Below are positions 1 to 8,227 of a stretch of DNA of 64,000 bases, piece after piece. A model generated the notes under the pieces. The model ran no database searches. It worked only from the letters and a program-made list of their open reading frames with translations, and was not told the DNA's origin. The stretch covers positions 124,001 to 188,000 of the forward strand of contig NZ_JAHKPZ010000004.1 in assembly GCF_018860825.1 (NCBI RefSeq). Reading direction: 5' to 3'. A program made the translations under genes and the position numbers. The stretch's first letter is position 1; each line of letters opens with the position of its first letter. The DNA is from Lacinutrix sp. C3R15. Its GTDB lineage: Bacteria > Bacteroidota > Bacteroidia > Flavobacteriales > Flavobacteriaceae.

Positions 1-432
1 GGTTATTTTAATGTAGATAATGATGCTACTGCAAATAAATTGGTATTCAATAAAACGGTTGGTTTACGTGATTCTTGGGCAAAAGCAAAGCCAAAAGAAA
101 ACAACAAACAGCAAAAACCACAACAACAAAACCAAAGAAAAGCGATTAGTGTTATTCAACAGTTGGGTAAAAAATACACCAACCTACCTGAAGAAAAACA
201 ACTAAAAGTAAGAGCAGAAATTTTAGAACTTGCTAAAAATGTTACCTATGAAGAACTAGAACCTCTTTTTGCAACAGCAGTTAAAAAAGCAGGAACACGT
301 ATTGCAGCTATGTTAACACTTCGTGTTTTATTAGAAAATGGTTTAGAAAAAAATCAAGCAATTATAGATTTTATTAGCAAAGCTTTAGAAGATAAAAATG
401 AATTATTAGTTGCAGAAGCTAGCAAGCTTTAA
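1..432 (+). CDS. 3' end of an unrecognised protein with a Gln-rich linker and helical C-terminal domain
   Basis: The reading frame is open from the first base and ends at a TAA at 430-432, so this is the C-terminal part of a longer protein whose start lies outside the window. The visible 143 residues comprise a short segment (ending around LRDSWAKAK), a Lys/Gln/Asn-rich linker and about 90 residues that look all-helical, possibly HEAT/ARM-like. I do not recognise the family and assign no function. A strong intrinsic terminator follows directly. An in-frame TTG at 40 could be taken for a start, but the frame continues upstream of it, so a truncated gene is more likely than a small complete one. 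Confidence 0.7.
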   Translation, partial: GYFNVDNDATANKLVFNKTVGLRDSWAKAKPKENNKQQKPQQQNQRKAISVIQQLGKKYTNLPEEKQLKVRAEILELAKNVTYEELEPLFATAVKKAGTRIAAMLTLRVLLENGLEKNQAIIDFISKALEDKNELLVAEASKL

Positions 433-451
433 GTAGTTAGTATATGTTTTA

Positions 452-486
452 AAAAAGACCTTGATTGAAAAATCAAGGTTTTTTTG
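452..486 (+). terminator. Intrinsic terminator
   Basis: A 9-bp stem ACCTTGATT (458-466) pairs with AATCAAGGT (471-479) around a GAAA loop. An A run precedes it and seven T follow. It ends the transcript of the partial gene at the window start. Confidence 0.85.
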
Positions 487-516
487 TACATTGAAAAGAA
501 TAAAATTTATAAAAAT

Positions 517-1002
517 ATGGAACTTGCAATAACACCTTGGGCAATACCTGTAGCAGCAGTAGCAGCTTTGGTAATTGGAGCTATTTGGTATAACCCAAAA
601 GTATTTGGAAATGTTTGGATGCGTGAATCTGGTATGACAGAAGAAAAAATGAAAGGTAGCAACATGATAAAAATCTTTACATTGTCTTTATTTTTTGCTG
701 CTTTATTAGCCATTTTATTAATGCAATTTACCAACCACCAATGGGGAGCAATGGGAATGGTAGGAGGAGATCCTACAGGTGCATTACCTTCTTTTGATGC
801 GTTTATGGCAGACTACGGTAACGCTTTTAGAACCTATAAACATGGCGCATTACATGGTACTATATTTGGTTTATTTGGCGCATTACCAATTATAGGTACT
901 ATAGCTTTGTTTGAACGTAAAAGCGCAAAATACATTTTTATAAACGCAGGATATTGGGTGGTTACTCTTGCTGTAATGGGAGCATTACTTTGCGGATTAT
1001 AA
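517..1002 (+). CDS. DUF1761 family membrane protein
   Basis: This 161-residue integral membrane protein has four predicted hydrophobic segments. Its opening (hydrophobic helix, then IWYNPKVFG...W) is the pattern of DUF1761, a family of unknown function common in Bacteroidota. The ATG at 517 is chosen because it starts directly at the first membrane helix; an in-frame TTG at 484 lies in the T run of the upstream terminator and is unlikely. The gene stands alone between two terminators, so it is probably monocistronic. The family call rests on recognised motif order and length; no biochemical role can be inferred. Confidence 0.8.
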   Translation: MELAITPWAIPVAAVAALVIGAIWYNPKVFGNVWMRESGMTEEKMKGSNMIKIFTLSLFFAALLAILLMQFTNHQWGAMGMVGGDPTGALPSFDAFMADYGNAFRTYKHGALHGTIFGLFGALPIIGTIALFERKSAKYIFINAGYWVVTLAVMGALLCGL

Positions 1003-1027
1003 TAAGATGTAATGATTTTATACATTT

Positions 1028-1057
1028 AAAGACTGAATAATTTTAATTTCAGTCTTT
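1028..1057 (+). terminator. Intrinsic terminator
   Basis: AAAGACTGAA (1028-1037) pairs perfectly with TTCAGTCTTT (1048-1057) and runs into a T tract. It ends DUF1761 only 15 bp before the next start codon. Confidence 0.8.
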
Positions 1058-1071
1058 TTTATTTTTACTAT

Positions 1072-2229
1072 TTGATACACTTTAAGCTTTTTAATACTAT
1101 TGAAGAACTTCCAGATTCCTGGAACGCATTGCCAACACAAGATATATTTTTAAAAACACCCTTTTTAAAAGCCTTAGAGCAGTCGTCTCCAAGTAATATT
1201 ACTTCGTATTATTTAGCCGTTTTTAAAGATCAGAAATTAGTTGGTATTGCTATTTTACAACGCGTAAAATTATATACCAATGATATCTTTAGAAAAACAT
1301 CTACCAACTTTTTTAAAGTACTTGCAAAAAAGGCAATTGCCAAAATTGTAAAAGGAAATATGCTAGTGGTTGGTAATTTAATGCATACTGGACAACATGG
1401 TTTCTTTTTTTTAAAAGATGAAATTTTGCAAGAAACCTTTTTAAATCAAATACAGGATGCTATTACATACTTGCGTGTTGTTATAAAAAAGAAGCACCAT
1501 AAAAAGATAAGAATTATTGCCTTTAAAGATTATTTTGAAAGCGATACTATACATCAAAACGAAGAATATTTTAACAAAGTAAATTTGTATAAAGTACAAG
1601 TGCAACCCAATATGTTGTTTGTTATTCCAAAAGAATGGCACACAAAAGAAGAGTATATTGCTGCATTTACTAAAAAATATAGAGATCGTTTTAAAAGAGC
1701 AAGAAAAAAAAGTAATGCTTTACAACTACAAGAACTAGACCTAGAAGCTATTGGTAAGTACGCTAATACACTTTTTAACTTATATGAGTGTGTATCTGAC
1801 AACGCAGGAATAAACACCTTTAAATTAGCTAATAATCATTTTTACAGTTTAAAAAGCCATTTAAAAGAAGATTTTAAAGTTTTTGGGTACTTTTTAAATA
1901 ATGAATTGATTGGTTTTTATACCTTAATAGCAAATAATAATACACTAGAAACCTATTTTTTAGGATACCACCCAAAGCTACAGCACCAATACCAAATGTA
2001 TTTAAACATGCTCTATAATATGGCTATTTTTGGTATAGAAAATAATTTTAAAACCATTGTTTTTGCAAGAACTGCCATGGAAATTAAAAGCTCTATAGGA
2101 GCTAAACCTCAAACCATGCACATTTACTTAAAACACACCAATAATTTTATAGCTAATACTGTTTTAAAATTAATAGTAAAGTACATGAACCCAATTAGAG
2201 ATTGGCAAGAACGTCATCCTTTTAAGTAG
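1072..2229 (+). CDS. GNAT/FemAB-like acyltransferase family protein
   Basis: The 385-residue soluble protein resembles the GNAT-fold proteins related to FemAB and 'peptidoglycan bridge' enzymes: an N-terminal region with SWNALP, and a C-terminal GNAT-like half (about 190-350) containing FGYFLNNELIGFYTLI and a YLGYHP-like stretch. Such proteins transfer acyl or aminoacyl groups; the substrate here is unknown. The start is TTG at 1072. No ATG occurs in frame until about residue 100, which would remove the conserved N-terminal part, so TTG is preferred. It lies between a terminator upstream and an 84-bp gap downstream and is probably a single-gene unit. The family is likely; the reaction is not determined. 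Confidence 0.65.
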   Translation: MIHFKLFNTIEELPDSWNALPTQDIFLKTPFLKALEQSSPSNITSYYLAVFKDQKLVGIAILQRVKLYTNDIFRKTSTNFFKVLAKKAIAKIVKGNMLVVGNLMHTGQHGFFFLKDEILQETFLNQIQDAITYLRVVIKKKHHKKIRIIAFKDYFESDTIHQNEEYFNKVNLYKVQVQPNMLFVIPKEWHTKEEYIAAFTKKYRDRFKRARKKSNALQLQELDLEAIGKYANTLFNLYECVSDNAGINTFKLANNHFYSLKSHLKEDFKVFGYFLNNELIGFYTLIANNNTLETYFLGYHPKLQHQYQMYLNMLYNMAIFGIENNFKTIVFARTAMEIKSSIGAKPQTMHIYLKHTNNFIANTVLKLIVKYMNPIRDWQERHPFK

Positions 2230-2313
2230 TTATTTATAATTTTTTTGTTTTTAAAGTAGGGTAATCCAGTTTTTAATTGTCTTACACTAAAATAAACACA
2301 TAAAAAATTAATT

Positions 2314-3213
2314 ATGACAACACATAAAAAGAAAGGAATTAAAACCATTTTATCTGTTATTATTCTATTATTTGTTAGCTATGGAGCCTACTCTTTATTT
2401 AGCTCTAAACTAACTGAAAAAACAGAAATATTAAGCGAAAAAAAAATACTTTTAAATCAGTTAAAAGAAACTTCACTTGCTTATGATACTGCCATTAAAG
2501 AGAGTGAAGAGAAAGATATTGTATTAGAAAAAGCCAAACTTAAAATAGATCATTTAATAGATTCTTTACAAACCAGCAATACTACTGTTACTGATTTATT
2601 GTTATTAAAAGAAAAACAACTGGAGATTACTAGTGAAATGAAAAACCTTATTAGAGATAATAAGGAACTTATTCAAGACAATAAAATATTAGTACATTCT
2701 TTACAAAAACGCAAAAAACAACTATTTGAAAGCCAAGCCATAGCAAATGCTCTTAAAAAAGAAAATGGGGAATTAGATGCAGAAAAAATACTATTAAATA
2801 ATAGTATTGAAGAAGCTAAATATTTAACCTTGTTAGATTTAGAAATAGAAGGAATAAAAGAACGTTCTTCTGGTAAAGAAATGATTACCAATAAAGCAAA
2901 ACGTATTAATAAACTTAAAATTTGCTATGCCATTGCTAAAAACAACTTAGTGCAAGAAGGAGATAAAACCATGCAAGTTCAAATTTTAGATCCTAATAAT
3001 GAATTAGTCACGCAAAATACTGGAGCTTTAAAAATAGCCGAAAGTGATATTTTATATTCTTTTAATACCACATTTAGTTACAAAAATGAAAACTTAAATG
3101 TATGCGATTACTTTGTTTTTAATGCAGATACAACACTTGAAAAAGGAACCTACCAAATTCATATTTATGACAATAAAAATGTAGTAACAAGTGCTACTAT
3201 AACCTTAAAATAA
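2314..3213 (+). CDS. Membrane-anchored coiled-coil protein, unknown function
   Basis: The 299-residue protein has a Lys-rich N-terminus, one membrane helix at about residues 10-29 and then a long Glu/Lys/Leu-rich coiled coil (about 33-175). A C-terminal globular region (about 190-299) is rich in beta strand. The topology suggests an inner-membrane anchor with a periplasmic coiled coil. I know similar unnamed proteins in Flavobacteriia but no function. The C-terminal domain might bind a partner or ligand; that is inference. A terminator follows at 3227-3264. Confidence 0.7.
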   Translation: MTTHKKKGIKTILSVIILLFVSYGAYSLFSSKLTEKTEILSEKKILLNQLKETSLAYDTAIKESEEKDIVLEKAKLKIDHLIDSLQTSNTTVTDLLLLKEKQLEITSEMKNLIRDNKELIQDNKILVHSLQKRKKQLFESQAIANALKKENGELDAEKILLNNSIEEAKYLTLLDLEIEGIKERSSGKEMITNKAKRINKLKICYAIAKNNLVQEGDKTMQVQILDPNNELVTQNTGALKIAESDILYSFNTTFSYKNENLNVCDYFVFNADTTLEKGTYQIHIYDNKNVVTSATITLK

Positions 3214-3226
3214 ACCTTTTTTGCCC

Positions 3227-3264
3227 AAAAAAGCAGTTTAGTAATTGGTCTAAGCTGCTTTTTT
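3227..3264 (+). terminator. Intrinsic terminator
   Basis: AAAAAAGCAGTTTAG (3227-3241) pairs with CTAAGCTGCTTTTTT (3250-3264) with one G-T wobble. The A/T flanks make it work in principle in both directions, but only the plus-strand gene needs it. Confidence 0.8.
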
Positions 3265-3434
3265 ATTTTCTATAAATTGGTTTTTTATTCCAATTGCTAT
3301 GCATAGAAACCGAATTAAGATATAGCAAAATTTACTTCGTTTTATACAATACTTTTAATTAATTTTAACGATTATGGTTTTTGTTTATCCTTATAAATCA
3401 GTATATTAAAAGGAGTAAACAAAATTTAAGAACC

Positions 3435-3638
3435 ATGAAAAACAAGCAAAAAATATTAACTAAAATTTCTAATCTTTTATTAGATATAGAAAAAAACCAC
3501 CATGAATTGTATGTACATTTAGATGAAAATCCTATGACAATTCCTATTTCAAATCAGCCTAATATAGACACTAAATCTCTAGAAGATTATTTTAATAGCC
3601 TGAAAGAAATTTTAAAAAAATATAAAAAGAATCAATAA
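3435..3638 (+). CDS. Small hypothetical protein, 67 aa
   Basis: This short, highly charged protein has no signal peptide or membrane helix; predicted helices flank a central Pro-containing stretch. I do not recognise a family. The ATG at 3435 sits after an A-rich leader and is preferred over an in-frame TTG at 3381, which would add a hydrophobic extension lacking any other support. The gene ends at a bidirectional terminator, and codon use looks like that of its neighbours, which favours a real gene. It could still be spurious; conservation in relatives would decide. Confidence 0.55.
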   Translation: MKNKQKILTKISNLLLDIEKNHHELYVHLDENPMTIPISNQPNIDTKSLEDYFNSLKEILKKYKKNQ

Positions 3639-3641
3639 AAA

Positions 3642-3666
3642 AACCTCAAAGACATACTTTGAGGTT
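3642..3666. terminator. Bidirectional terminator between convergent genes
   Basis: AACCTCAAAG (3642-3651) pairs with CTTTGAGGTT (3657-3666) around a 5-base loop, with an A run before and a T run after. It serves both the 67-aa gene and the minus-strand SPFH gene. Confidence 0.85.
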
Positions 3667-3687
3667 TTTTGTTGGTTTTAACTATTC

Positions 3688-4623
3688 TTACTCTTCATCT
3701 TCTTCTTTCTTTTTCTTCGCATTTTTCATGGCTTCACCAATTTGATTACTTGCCGTAAAACTAGCCACCATATCGTTTAACATTTGACTTCCTGCTTGTG
3801 GTGAATTAGGGAGTAAAATTAAATTACTATTGGTTTCTTGACCTATAGATTGTAAAGTATCATAATGCTGCGTTACCACAATTAAAGCAGATGCTTCTTG
3901 ACTATTTATACCTACTTTATTTAAAACCTCTACAGACTCTTCTAAACCACGTGCAATTTCACGACGTTGGTCTGCAATACCTTGTCCTTGTAAACGTTTG
4001 CTTTCTGCTTCTGCTTTGGCTTTTTCTACAATTAAAATACGTGCTGCATCTCCTTCAAATTGTGCTGCTGTTTTTTCTCTATCTGCTGCATTAATTCTGT
4101 TCATAGCAGCTTTTACTTGGGCATCAGGATCAATATCTGTAACTAAGGTTTTAATGATATCAAATCCATAATCAGACATTGCATCATTTAATTCCGTTTT
4201 TACAGCAATTGCAATATCATCCTTTCTTACAAATACATCATCTAGTTTCATTTTTGGTACTTCGGCTCTTACTACATCAAATACATAACTGGTAATTTGC
4301 TCATGCGGATAATCTAATTTGTAAAAAGCATCATAAACTTTTTGGCTAATGACGCGATATTGTACAGATACTTTTAAACGTACAAATACATCATCTAATG
4401 TTTTTGTTTCTATAATTACATCTAATTGCTGAATTTTTAAGCTTAAACGTCCAGCAATTTTATCTACTAAAGGTACTTTTAAGTGTAATCCAGATTGACG
4501 TATACTATGATATTTTCCAAATCGTTCTATAATTACTGCTGTTTGTTGTTTTACTACAAAAAATGCAGAAATCAATATAATGACTCCGAAAAAAATAAGA
4601 GGTATTAAAAGAAAATTTCCCAT
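3688..4623 (-). CDS. SPFH/Band 7 domain protein (stomatin/paraslipin-like)
   Basis: The 311-residue membrane-anchored protein starts with one hydrophobic helix (about 4-22). The SPFH domain follows, with a stomatin-type RFGKYHSIRQSGLHLKVP opening. An Ala/Glu-rich coiled coil (about 175-240, with EKAKAEAESKRLQGQG) and a charged acidic tail complete it. Stomatins and paraslipins oligomerise on membranes and organise microdomains or proteases. The ATG at 4623 is chosen because it places the membrane helix at the N-terminus; a longer start would run into the divergent gene at 4696. No NfeD partner is adjacent, unlike many paraslipin operons. Family assignment is firm; cellular role is general. 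Confidence 0.9.
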   Translation of the reverse strand: MGNFLLIPLIFFGVIILISAFFVVKQQTAVIIERFGKYHSIRQSGLHLKVPLVDKIAGRLSLKIQQLDVIIETKTLDDVFVRLKVSVQYRVISQKVYDAFYKLDYPHEQITSYVFDVVRAEVPKMKLDDVFVRKDDIAIAVKTELNDAMSDYGFDIIKTLVTDIDPDAQVKAAMNRINAADREKTAAQFEGDAARILIVEKAKAEAESKRLQGQGIADQRREIARGLEESVEVLNKVGINSQEASALIVVTQHYDTLQSIGQETNSNLILLPNSPQAGSQMLNDMVASFTASNQIGEAMKNAKKKKEEDEE

Positions 4624-4667
4624 AACATGTTTTTTTTGATTAAAATAATATGACTTTAAAAATAAAC

Positions 4668-4675
4668 TATATTTG
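4668..4675 (+). promoter_or_regulatory. Possible -7 element for the outer-membrane barrel gene
   Basis: TATATTTG matches the Bacteroidota TAnnTTTG motif 20 bp before the ATG at 4696. No clear TTTG is found at the -33 position, so the call is tentative. Confidence 0.4.
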
Positions 4676-4695
4676 CCTAAACCCTCATAACAATT

Positions 4696-5382
4696 ATGAA
4701 AATTAAACAATACATCTTATTAGTAGCTTGTACCATAGGTTTTGTTACAATAAATTTTGCACAACATAGAAGAGTACCTATAAAAAACGGTATTGGTATT
4801 CAAGGTGGTATTACGCAATTTGATATTATTACAGATAACTTTAATACCAAAAAAGGCAATGGTTGGATTGGTGGAGCATCTGCAACGGTAGAGTTACCAC
4901 ACAAATGGTATAATATGAGTTATAGCATACAGCTTTCTGAAAATAACATTGGTATTGCTGCCAGACCGTTTGCTTTAGCTACCACAGAAGAGTATATAGA
5001 TTATAAACTTTTTACAGCACAAATATCTTTACAAGCACACATAAAAATTATAGAAAGTTATTTAACTCTTGACGTTGGACCTATGTTACAATACAATAGT
5101 GAAATGGAGTTAAAAGACAAAGACCAAGAAAACTATGTAATTAATAATTACAGTAATTTATTGGCTAAAGACATAAGTGATATTACTAAATTTAACGTAG
5201 ATGGTGCCATTGGTCTCTCTGCTGGAATTAGCCACTTTAGATTTAAAGCGCAATATATTTATGGGTTTACCAATATGTTTAGCAAACTAAATAAAAACAA
5301 TTTAGATACCTCAGGAAGTAGTGAAAGTAAGTTTAAAGGAAACCAATCTATGTTAGCCTTTACACTTATGATTACCTTTTAA
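4696..5382 (+). CDS. Outer-membrane beta-barrel protein (PorT-like)
   Basis: The 228-residue protein has a Sec signal peptide (MKIKQYILLVACTIGFVTINFA, with cleavage near residue 22). Alternating short strands ending in a terminal Phe follow, as in 8-stranded outer-membrane barrels. It begins with a GIGIQGG motif like the Bacteroidota PorT/OmpW-like barrel families and ends with strands of the form SMLAFTLMITF. It probably sits in the outer membrane; transport or structural role unknown. It is divergent from the SPFH gene and convergent with gltX. Confidence 0.7.
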   Translation: MKIKQYILLVACTIGFVTINFAQHRRVPIKNGIGIQGGITQFDIITDNFNTKKGNGWIGGASATVELPHKWYNMSYSIQLSENNIGIAARPFALATTEEYIDYKLFTAQISLQAHIKIIESYLTLDVGPMLQYNSEMELKDKDQENYVINNYSNLLAKDISDITKFNVDGAIGLSAGISHFRFKAQYIYGFTNMFSKLNKNNLDTSGSSESKFKGNQSMLAFTLMITF

Positions 5383-5436
5383 TATAACAATTTGTTTTTG
5401 TAGAACAAGAGCATTATTAATAGAAATAAGCTTATA

Positions 5437-5465
5437 AAAAAAGCGAGCCGTTAAGCTCGCTTTTT
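5437..5465. terminator. Bidirectional terminator
   Basis: AAAAAAGCGAGC (5437-5448) pairs with GCTCGCTTTTT (5455-5465) around a 6-base loop. It separates the barrel gene from the convergent gltX. Confidence 0.9.
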
Positions 5466-5471
5466 CATTTA

Positions 5472-6977
5472 TTAGCTAGTTGCTAATTTTTCTATTCTTT
5501 CTATGGTTTGGTTTTTACCAATCATATACATAATATCAAATACATCTGGACCTTGTAAGGCACCAACTAAGGCTAGACGCAAAGGCATCATTACTTTTCC
5601 AAAACCAATTTCTTTATTGGTAATCCAGGTTTTAATAGTAGCGCTAAGGTTTTCTACCTCAAAATCTTCTATAGTTTGTATTACAGCAGAAAGCTCGGTT
5701 AATAGTTCGCGAGTTCCTTCTTTCATAGATTTTTTATATGCTTTTTCATCGTAGCTTTTAGGGCTAACAAAGAAGAAAGAACTTAAGTTCCAAAAATCAC
5801 TAATAAACGTTGCTCGTTCTTTTATTAAGCCAACAACCAAGGCAATATAGTTAACATCAATGTCTTTTAATTCTTCATGTTTTTGTTGAAATATGGCAGC
5901 CAATTCTTCATCATTTTGCTCTTGCATATAATGGTGGTTAAACCATTTTATTTTATCCGGATCAAAACGAGCTCCAGATTTATTTACGCGTTCTAAATCA
6001 AAAGCTGCAATTAGCTCTTCCAAGTTAAAAATTTCTTGCTCTGTTCCTGGATTCCATCCTAAAAAGGCAAGAAAGTTTACCATGGCATCTGCAAAATAAC
6101 CATCTTCTTTATATCCTCTAGAAACTTCGCCTTCAGGAGATTTCCATTCTAACGGAAATACAGGAAATCCTAATTTATCACCATCACGTTTGCTTAATTT
6201 TCCTTTTCCTGTAGGTTTTAAAATAAGCGGTAAATGTGCAAATTCTGGAGATTCCCAACCAAAAGCTTTATATAATAAATCGTGTAATGCTAAACTTGGT
6301 AACCATTCTTCACCACGAATAACATGTGTAATTTCCATTAAATGGTCATCTACAATATTTGCTAAGTGGTAGGTAGGCATACCATCACTTTTAAACAAAA
6401 CTTTATCATCTAAAATATTAGTATCAATACTAATATTTCCTCTAATAATATCTTTTAATGCTAAGGTTTGGTCTTGTGGTGATTTAAAACGAATTACATA
6501 ATCTTCTCCAGCATCTAGTTTTGCCTGTGTTTCTTCTACAGAAAGAGATAAAGAATTACTTAGTTTTAATCGGTTATGCCAATTATAAATAAATGTTTTT
6601 CCTTTTGCTTCGTGGTCTTTTCTATGAAAATCTAATGCTTCAGCAGTATCAAAAGCATAATATGCATTTCCTGAAGCTATTAAATCATCGGCATATTTTT
6701 TATATATATCCTTACGCTCACTTTGTCTGTATGGTCCAAATTTTTCATTTTTTCCTGGTCCTTCATCAAAAGGAATATTACACCAGTTTAAAGCATCTAT
6801 AATATACTTTTCTGCACCTTCTACATAACGGTTTTGGTCTGTATCTTCAATACGTAATACAAAAGTTCCGTTGTGTTTTTTAGCAAATAAATAGTTGAAT
6901 AAAGCAGTACGTACTCCTCCAATATGTAAAGGTCCTGTAGGACTTGGTGCAAAACGCACTCTAACGTTTTTGGTCAT
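5472..6977 (-). CDS. gltX: Glutamyl-tRNA synthetase
   Basis: The 501-residue class I aminoacyl-tRNA synthetase charges tRNA-Glu in the cytoplasm. The HIGH-type motif is HIGG at residues 18-21 and the KMSKS-type motif is KLSKR at 260-264. The N-terminus VRVRFAPSPTGPLHIGG is diagnostic. The length is that of the full bacterial enzyme. The ATG at 6977 gives the standard N-terminus; an upstream ATG at 7001 would add eight residues overlapping the predicted promoter. A good promoter lies directly upstream, so the gene is probably transcribed alone. Confidence 0.97.
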   Translation of the reverse strand: MTKNVRVRFAPSPTGPLHIGGVRTALFNYLFAKKHNGTFVLRIEDTDQNRYVEGAEKYIIDALNWCNIPFDEGPGKNEKFGPYRQSERKDIYKKYADDLIASGNAYYAFDTAEALDFHRKDHEAKGKTFIYNWHNRLKLSNSLSLSVEETQAKLDAGEDYVIRFKSPQDQTLALKDIIRGNISIDTNILDDKVLFKSDGMPTYHLANIVDDHLMEITHVIRGEEWLPSLALHDLLYKAFGWESPEFAHLPLILKPTGKGKLSKRDGDKLGFPVFPLEWKSPEGEVSRGYKEDGYFADAMVNFLAFLGWNPGTEQEIFNLEELIAAFDLERVNKSGARFDPDKIKWFNHHYMQEQNDEELAAIFQQKHEELKDIDVNYIALVVGLIKERATFISDFWNLSSFFFVSPKSYDEKAYKKSMKEGTRELLTELSAVIQTIEDFEVENLSATIKTWITNKEIGFGKVMMPLRLALVGALQGPDVFDIMYMIGKNQTIERIEKLATS

Positions 6978-6998
6978 TTTATTTTTAATTTGAAAGTG

Positions 6999-7029
6999 CA
7001 AAGATAGTTATTAAGCTATAAGACAAAAA
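6999..7029 (-). promoter_or_regulatory. Promoter for gltX
   Basis: On the minus strand TTTTTG is followed after 17 bases by TATCTTTG, close to the Bacteroidota -33/-7 consensus. The G of the -7 box lies about 20 bases upstream of the gltX ATG. Confidence 0.7.
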
Positions 7030-7047
7030 CTAGATGCTATAAGTTTT

Positions 7048-8094
7048 TTATAAAGTTGTAAGCATCTCTTTTGGTACACGTTTATTCATGATTTTAAACC
7101 ACAGTGGAGGGAATAACGAAATTAACATAGAGGTTGGGTAACCATAAGGCATTTGCGGACTCTCTTTATGGCAATCTAAAATCTGATATTTTTTTGTTGT
7201 TTTATAATGATGGTCACTATGTCTGGTTAATTCATACAATACAATTCTGCCAATAATATGGTTAGAGTTCCAGGAATGTATTTTTTTTACACGTTCATAT
7301 CTACCTGATTTTGTTTTTAAACGAAGCAAGCCATAATGCTCTATATAGTTAACAGTTTCTAGTAGAATAAAGCCTACAATTGCTGAAGCTAAAGCAAAAA
7401 ATAATCCAGAAGAGGAAAAAAGCAGATATACTATAACTAAATAACTAATTTGAATAATAGTAAACCAAAACATATCATTTTTAACAGAGAAAAAAGATTT
7501 ATTATTATTATTTAAAAGTTTTTTTTGAATCTTCCAAGACTTTAAATATTGTCTAATAGTAGAGGTGAACCAAAACGAATATACACTTTGATTATATTTT
7601 GCTGTTGCTGGATCTTCTGGAGTTGCAGCATGTAAATGATGTCCAAAATTATGTTCTATATAAAAATGCATGTATAAAGAAGGTAGGAGCAAGGCTTTGC
7701 CTAAAAATCGCGCGTTGCTACGTTGTCTATGTCCAAGTTCATGTGCAACGTTAATACCATTAATAGCTAAAACAATTCCTAAAGATATAACCAAACCAAC
7801 TATTTCATAGGTTTCTAAATTTTGGCTTGCTACTGTTTTTAAATTTAAAAAAAGTAAACCATAAACAATAGGAAGGTTTAAGTATAGCAACCAATCAAAC
7901 AACTTATTTTTAAGTTTATTTGCTACTTCTTCTGTTTCTAAATTTGTATCGTCAATAGGAAAAGACATCTCGAAAACTGGTAGTAAAACAAAGGCATAAA
8001 TAGGAACCAAATAAACATATATTCCTTTAAAATATAAACCTAAAACAGCCAGTAACGGAATAGAAAAAGCAGCTAAATATTTAAGATCTTTCAT
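7048..8094 (-). CDS. alkB: Alkane 1-monooxygenase (AlkB family)
   Basis: This 348-residue integral membrane di-iron monooxygenase belongs to the family that hydroxylates n-alkanes at the terminal carbon. All AlkB signatures are present: HELGHR at 118-123, EHNFGHH at 147-153, the AlkB-specific NYIEHYG motif at 249-255 and RHSDHH at 291-296, with five to six hydrophobic segments. It lacks a fused rubredoxin, and no rubredoxin or rubredoxin reductase gene is in the window, so electron supply must come from elsewhere. The EHYG motif argues for AlkB over a plain fatty-acid desaturase. The substrate is inferred from the family only. Confidence 0.9.
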   Translation of the reverse strand: MKDLKYLAAFSIPLLAVLGLYFKGIYVYLVPIYAFVLLPVFEMSFPIDDTNLETEEVANKLKNKLFDWLLYLNLPIVYGLLFLNLKTVASQNLETYEIVGLVISLGIVLAINGINVAHELGHRQRSNARFLGKALLLPSLYMHFYIEHNFGHHLHAATPEDPATAKYNQSVYSFWFTSTIRQYLKSWKIQKKLLNNNNKSFFSVKNDMFWFTIIQISYLVIVYLLFSSSGLFFALASAIVGFILLETVNYIEHYGLLRLKTKSGRYERVKKIHSWNSNHIIGRIVLYELTRHSDHHYKTTKKYQILDCHKESPQMPYGYPTSMLISLFPPLWFKIMNKRVPKEMLTTL

Positions 8095-8166
8095 TACAGT
8101 ACTTTATTTTACTTCCGCAAAAGCGAAAATCTTTTAAATTTCTATTTAAAATTAACAGAATGTTAC

Positions 8167-8174
8167 CAAATTTA
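8167..8174 (-). promoter_or_regulatory. Possible -7 element for alkB
   Basis: On the minus strand the sequence reads TAAATTTG, matching TAnnTTTG, about 73 bases upstream of the alkB ATG. No convincing -33 box was found. Confidence 0.3.
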
Positions 8175-8227
8175 GGCATTTCTAGTTAAAATTATTATTG
8201 TAGTTTAGTAAGTTAAACAGCTACACT

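Noticed and set aside
7048-8094. Fatty-acid desaturase instead of AlkB
   Set aside because: The NYIEHYG motif together with HELGHR and RHSDHH is specific to the alkane hydroxylase group.
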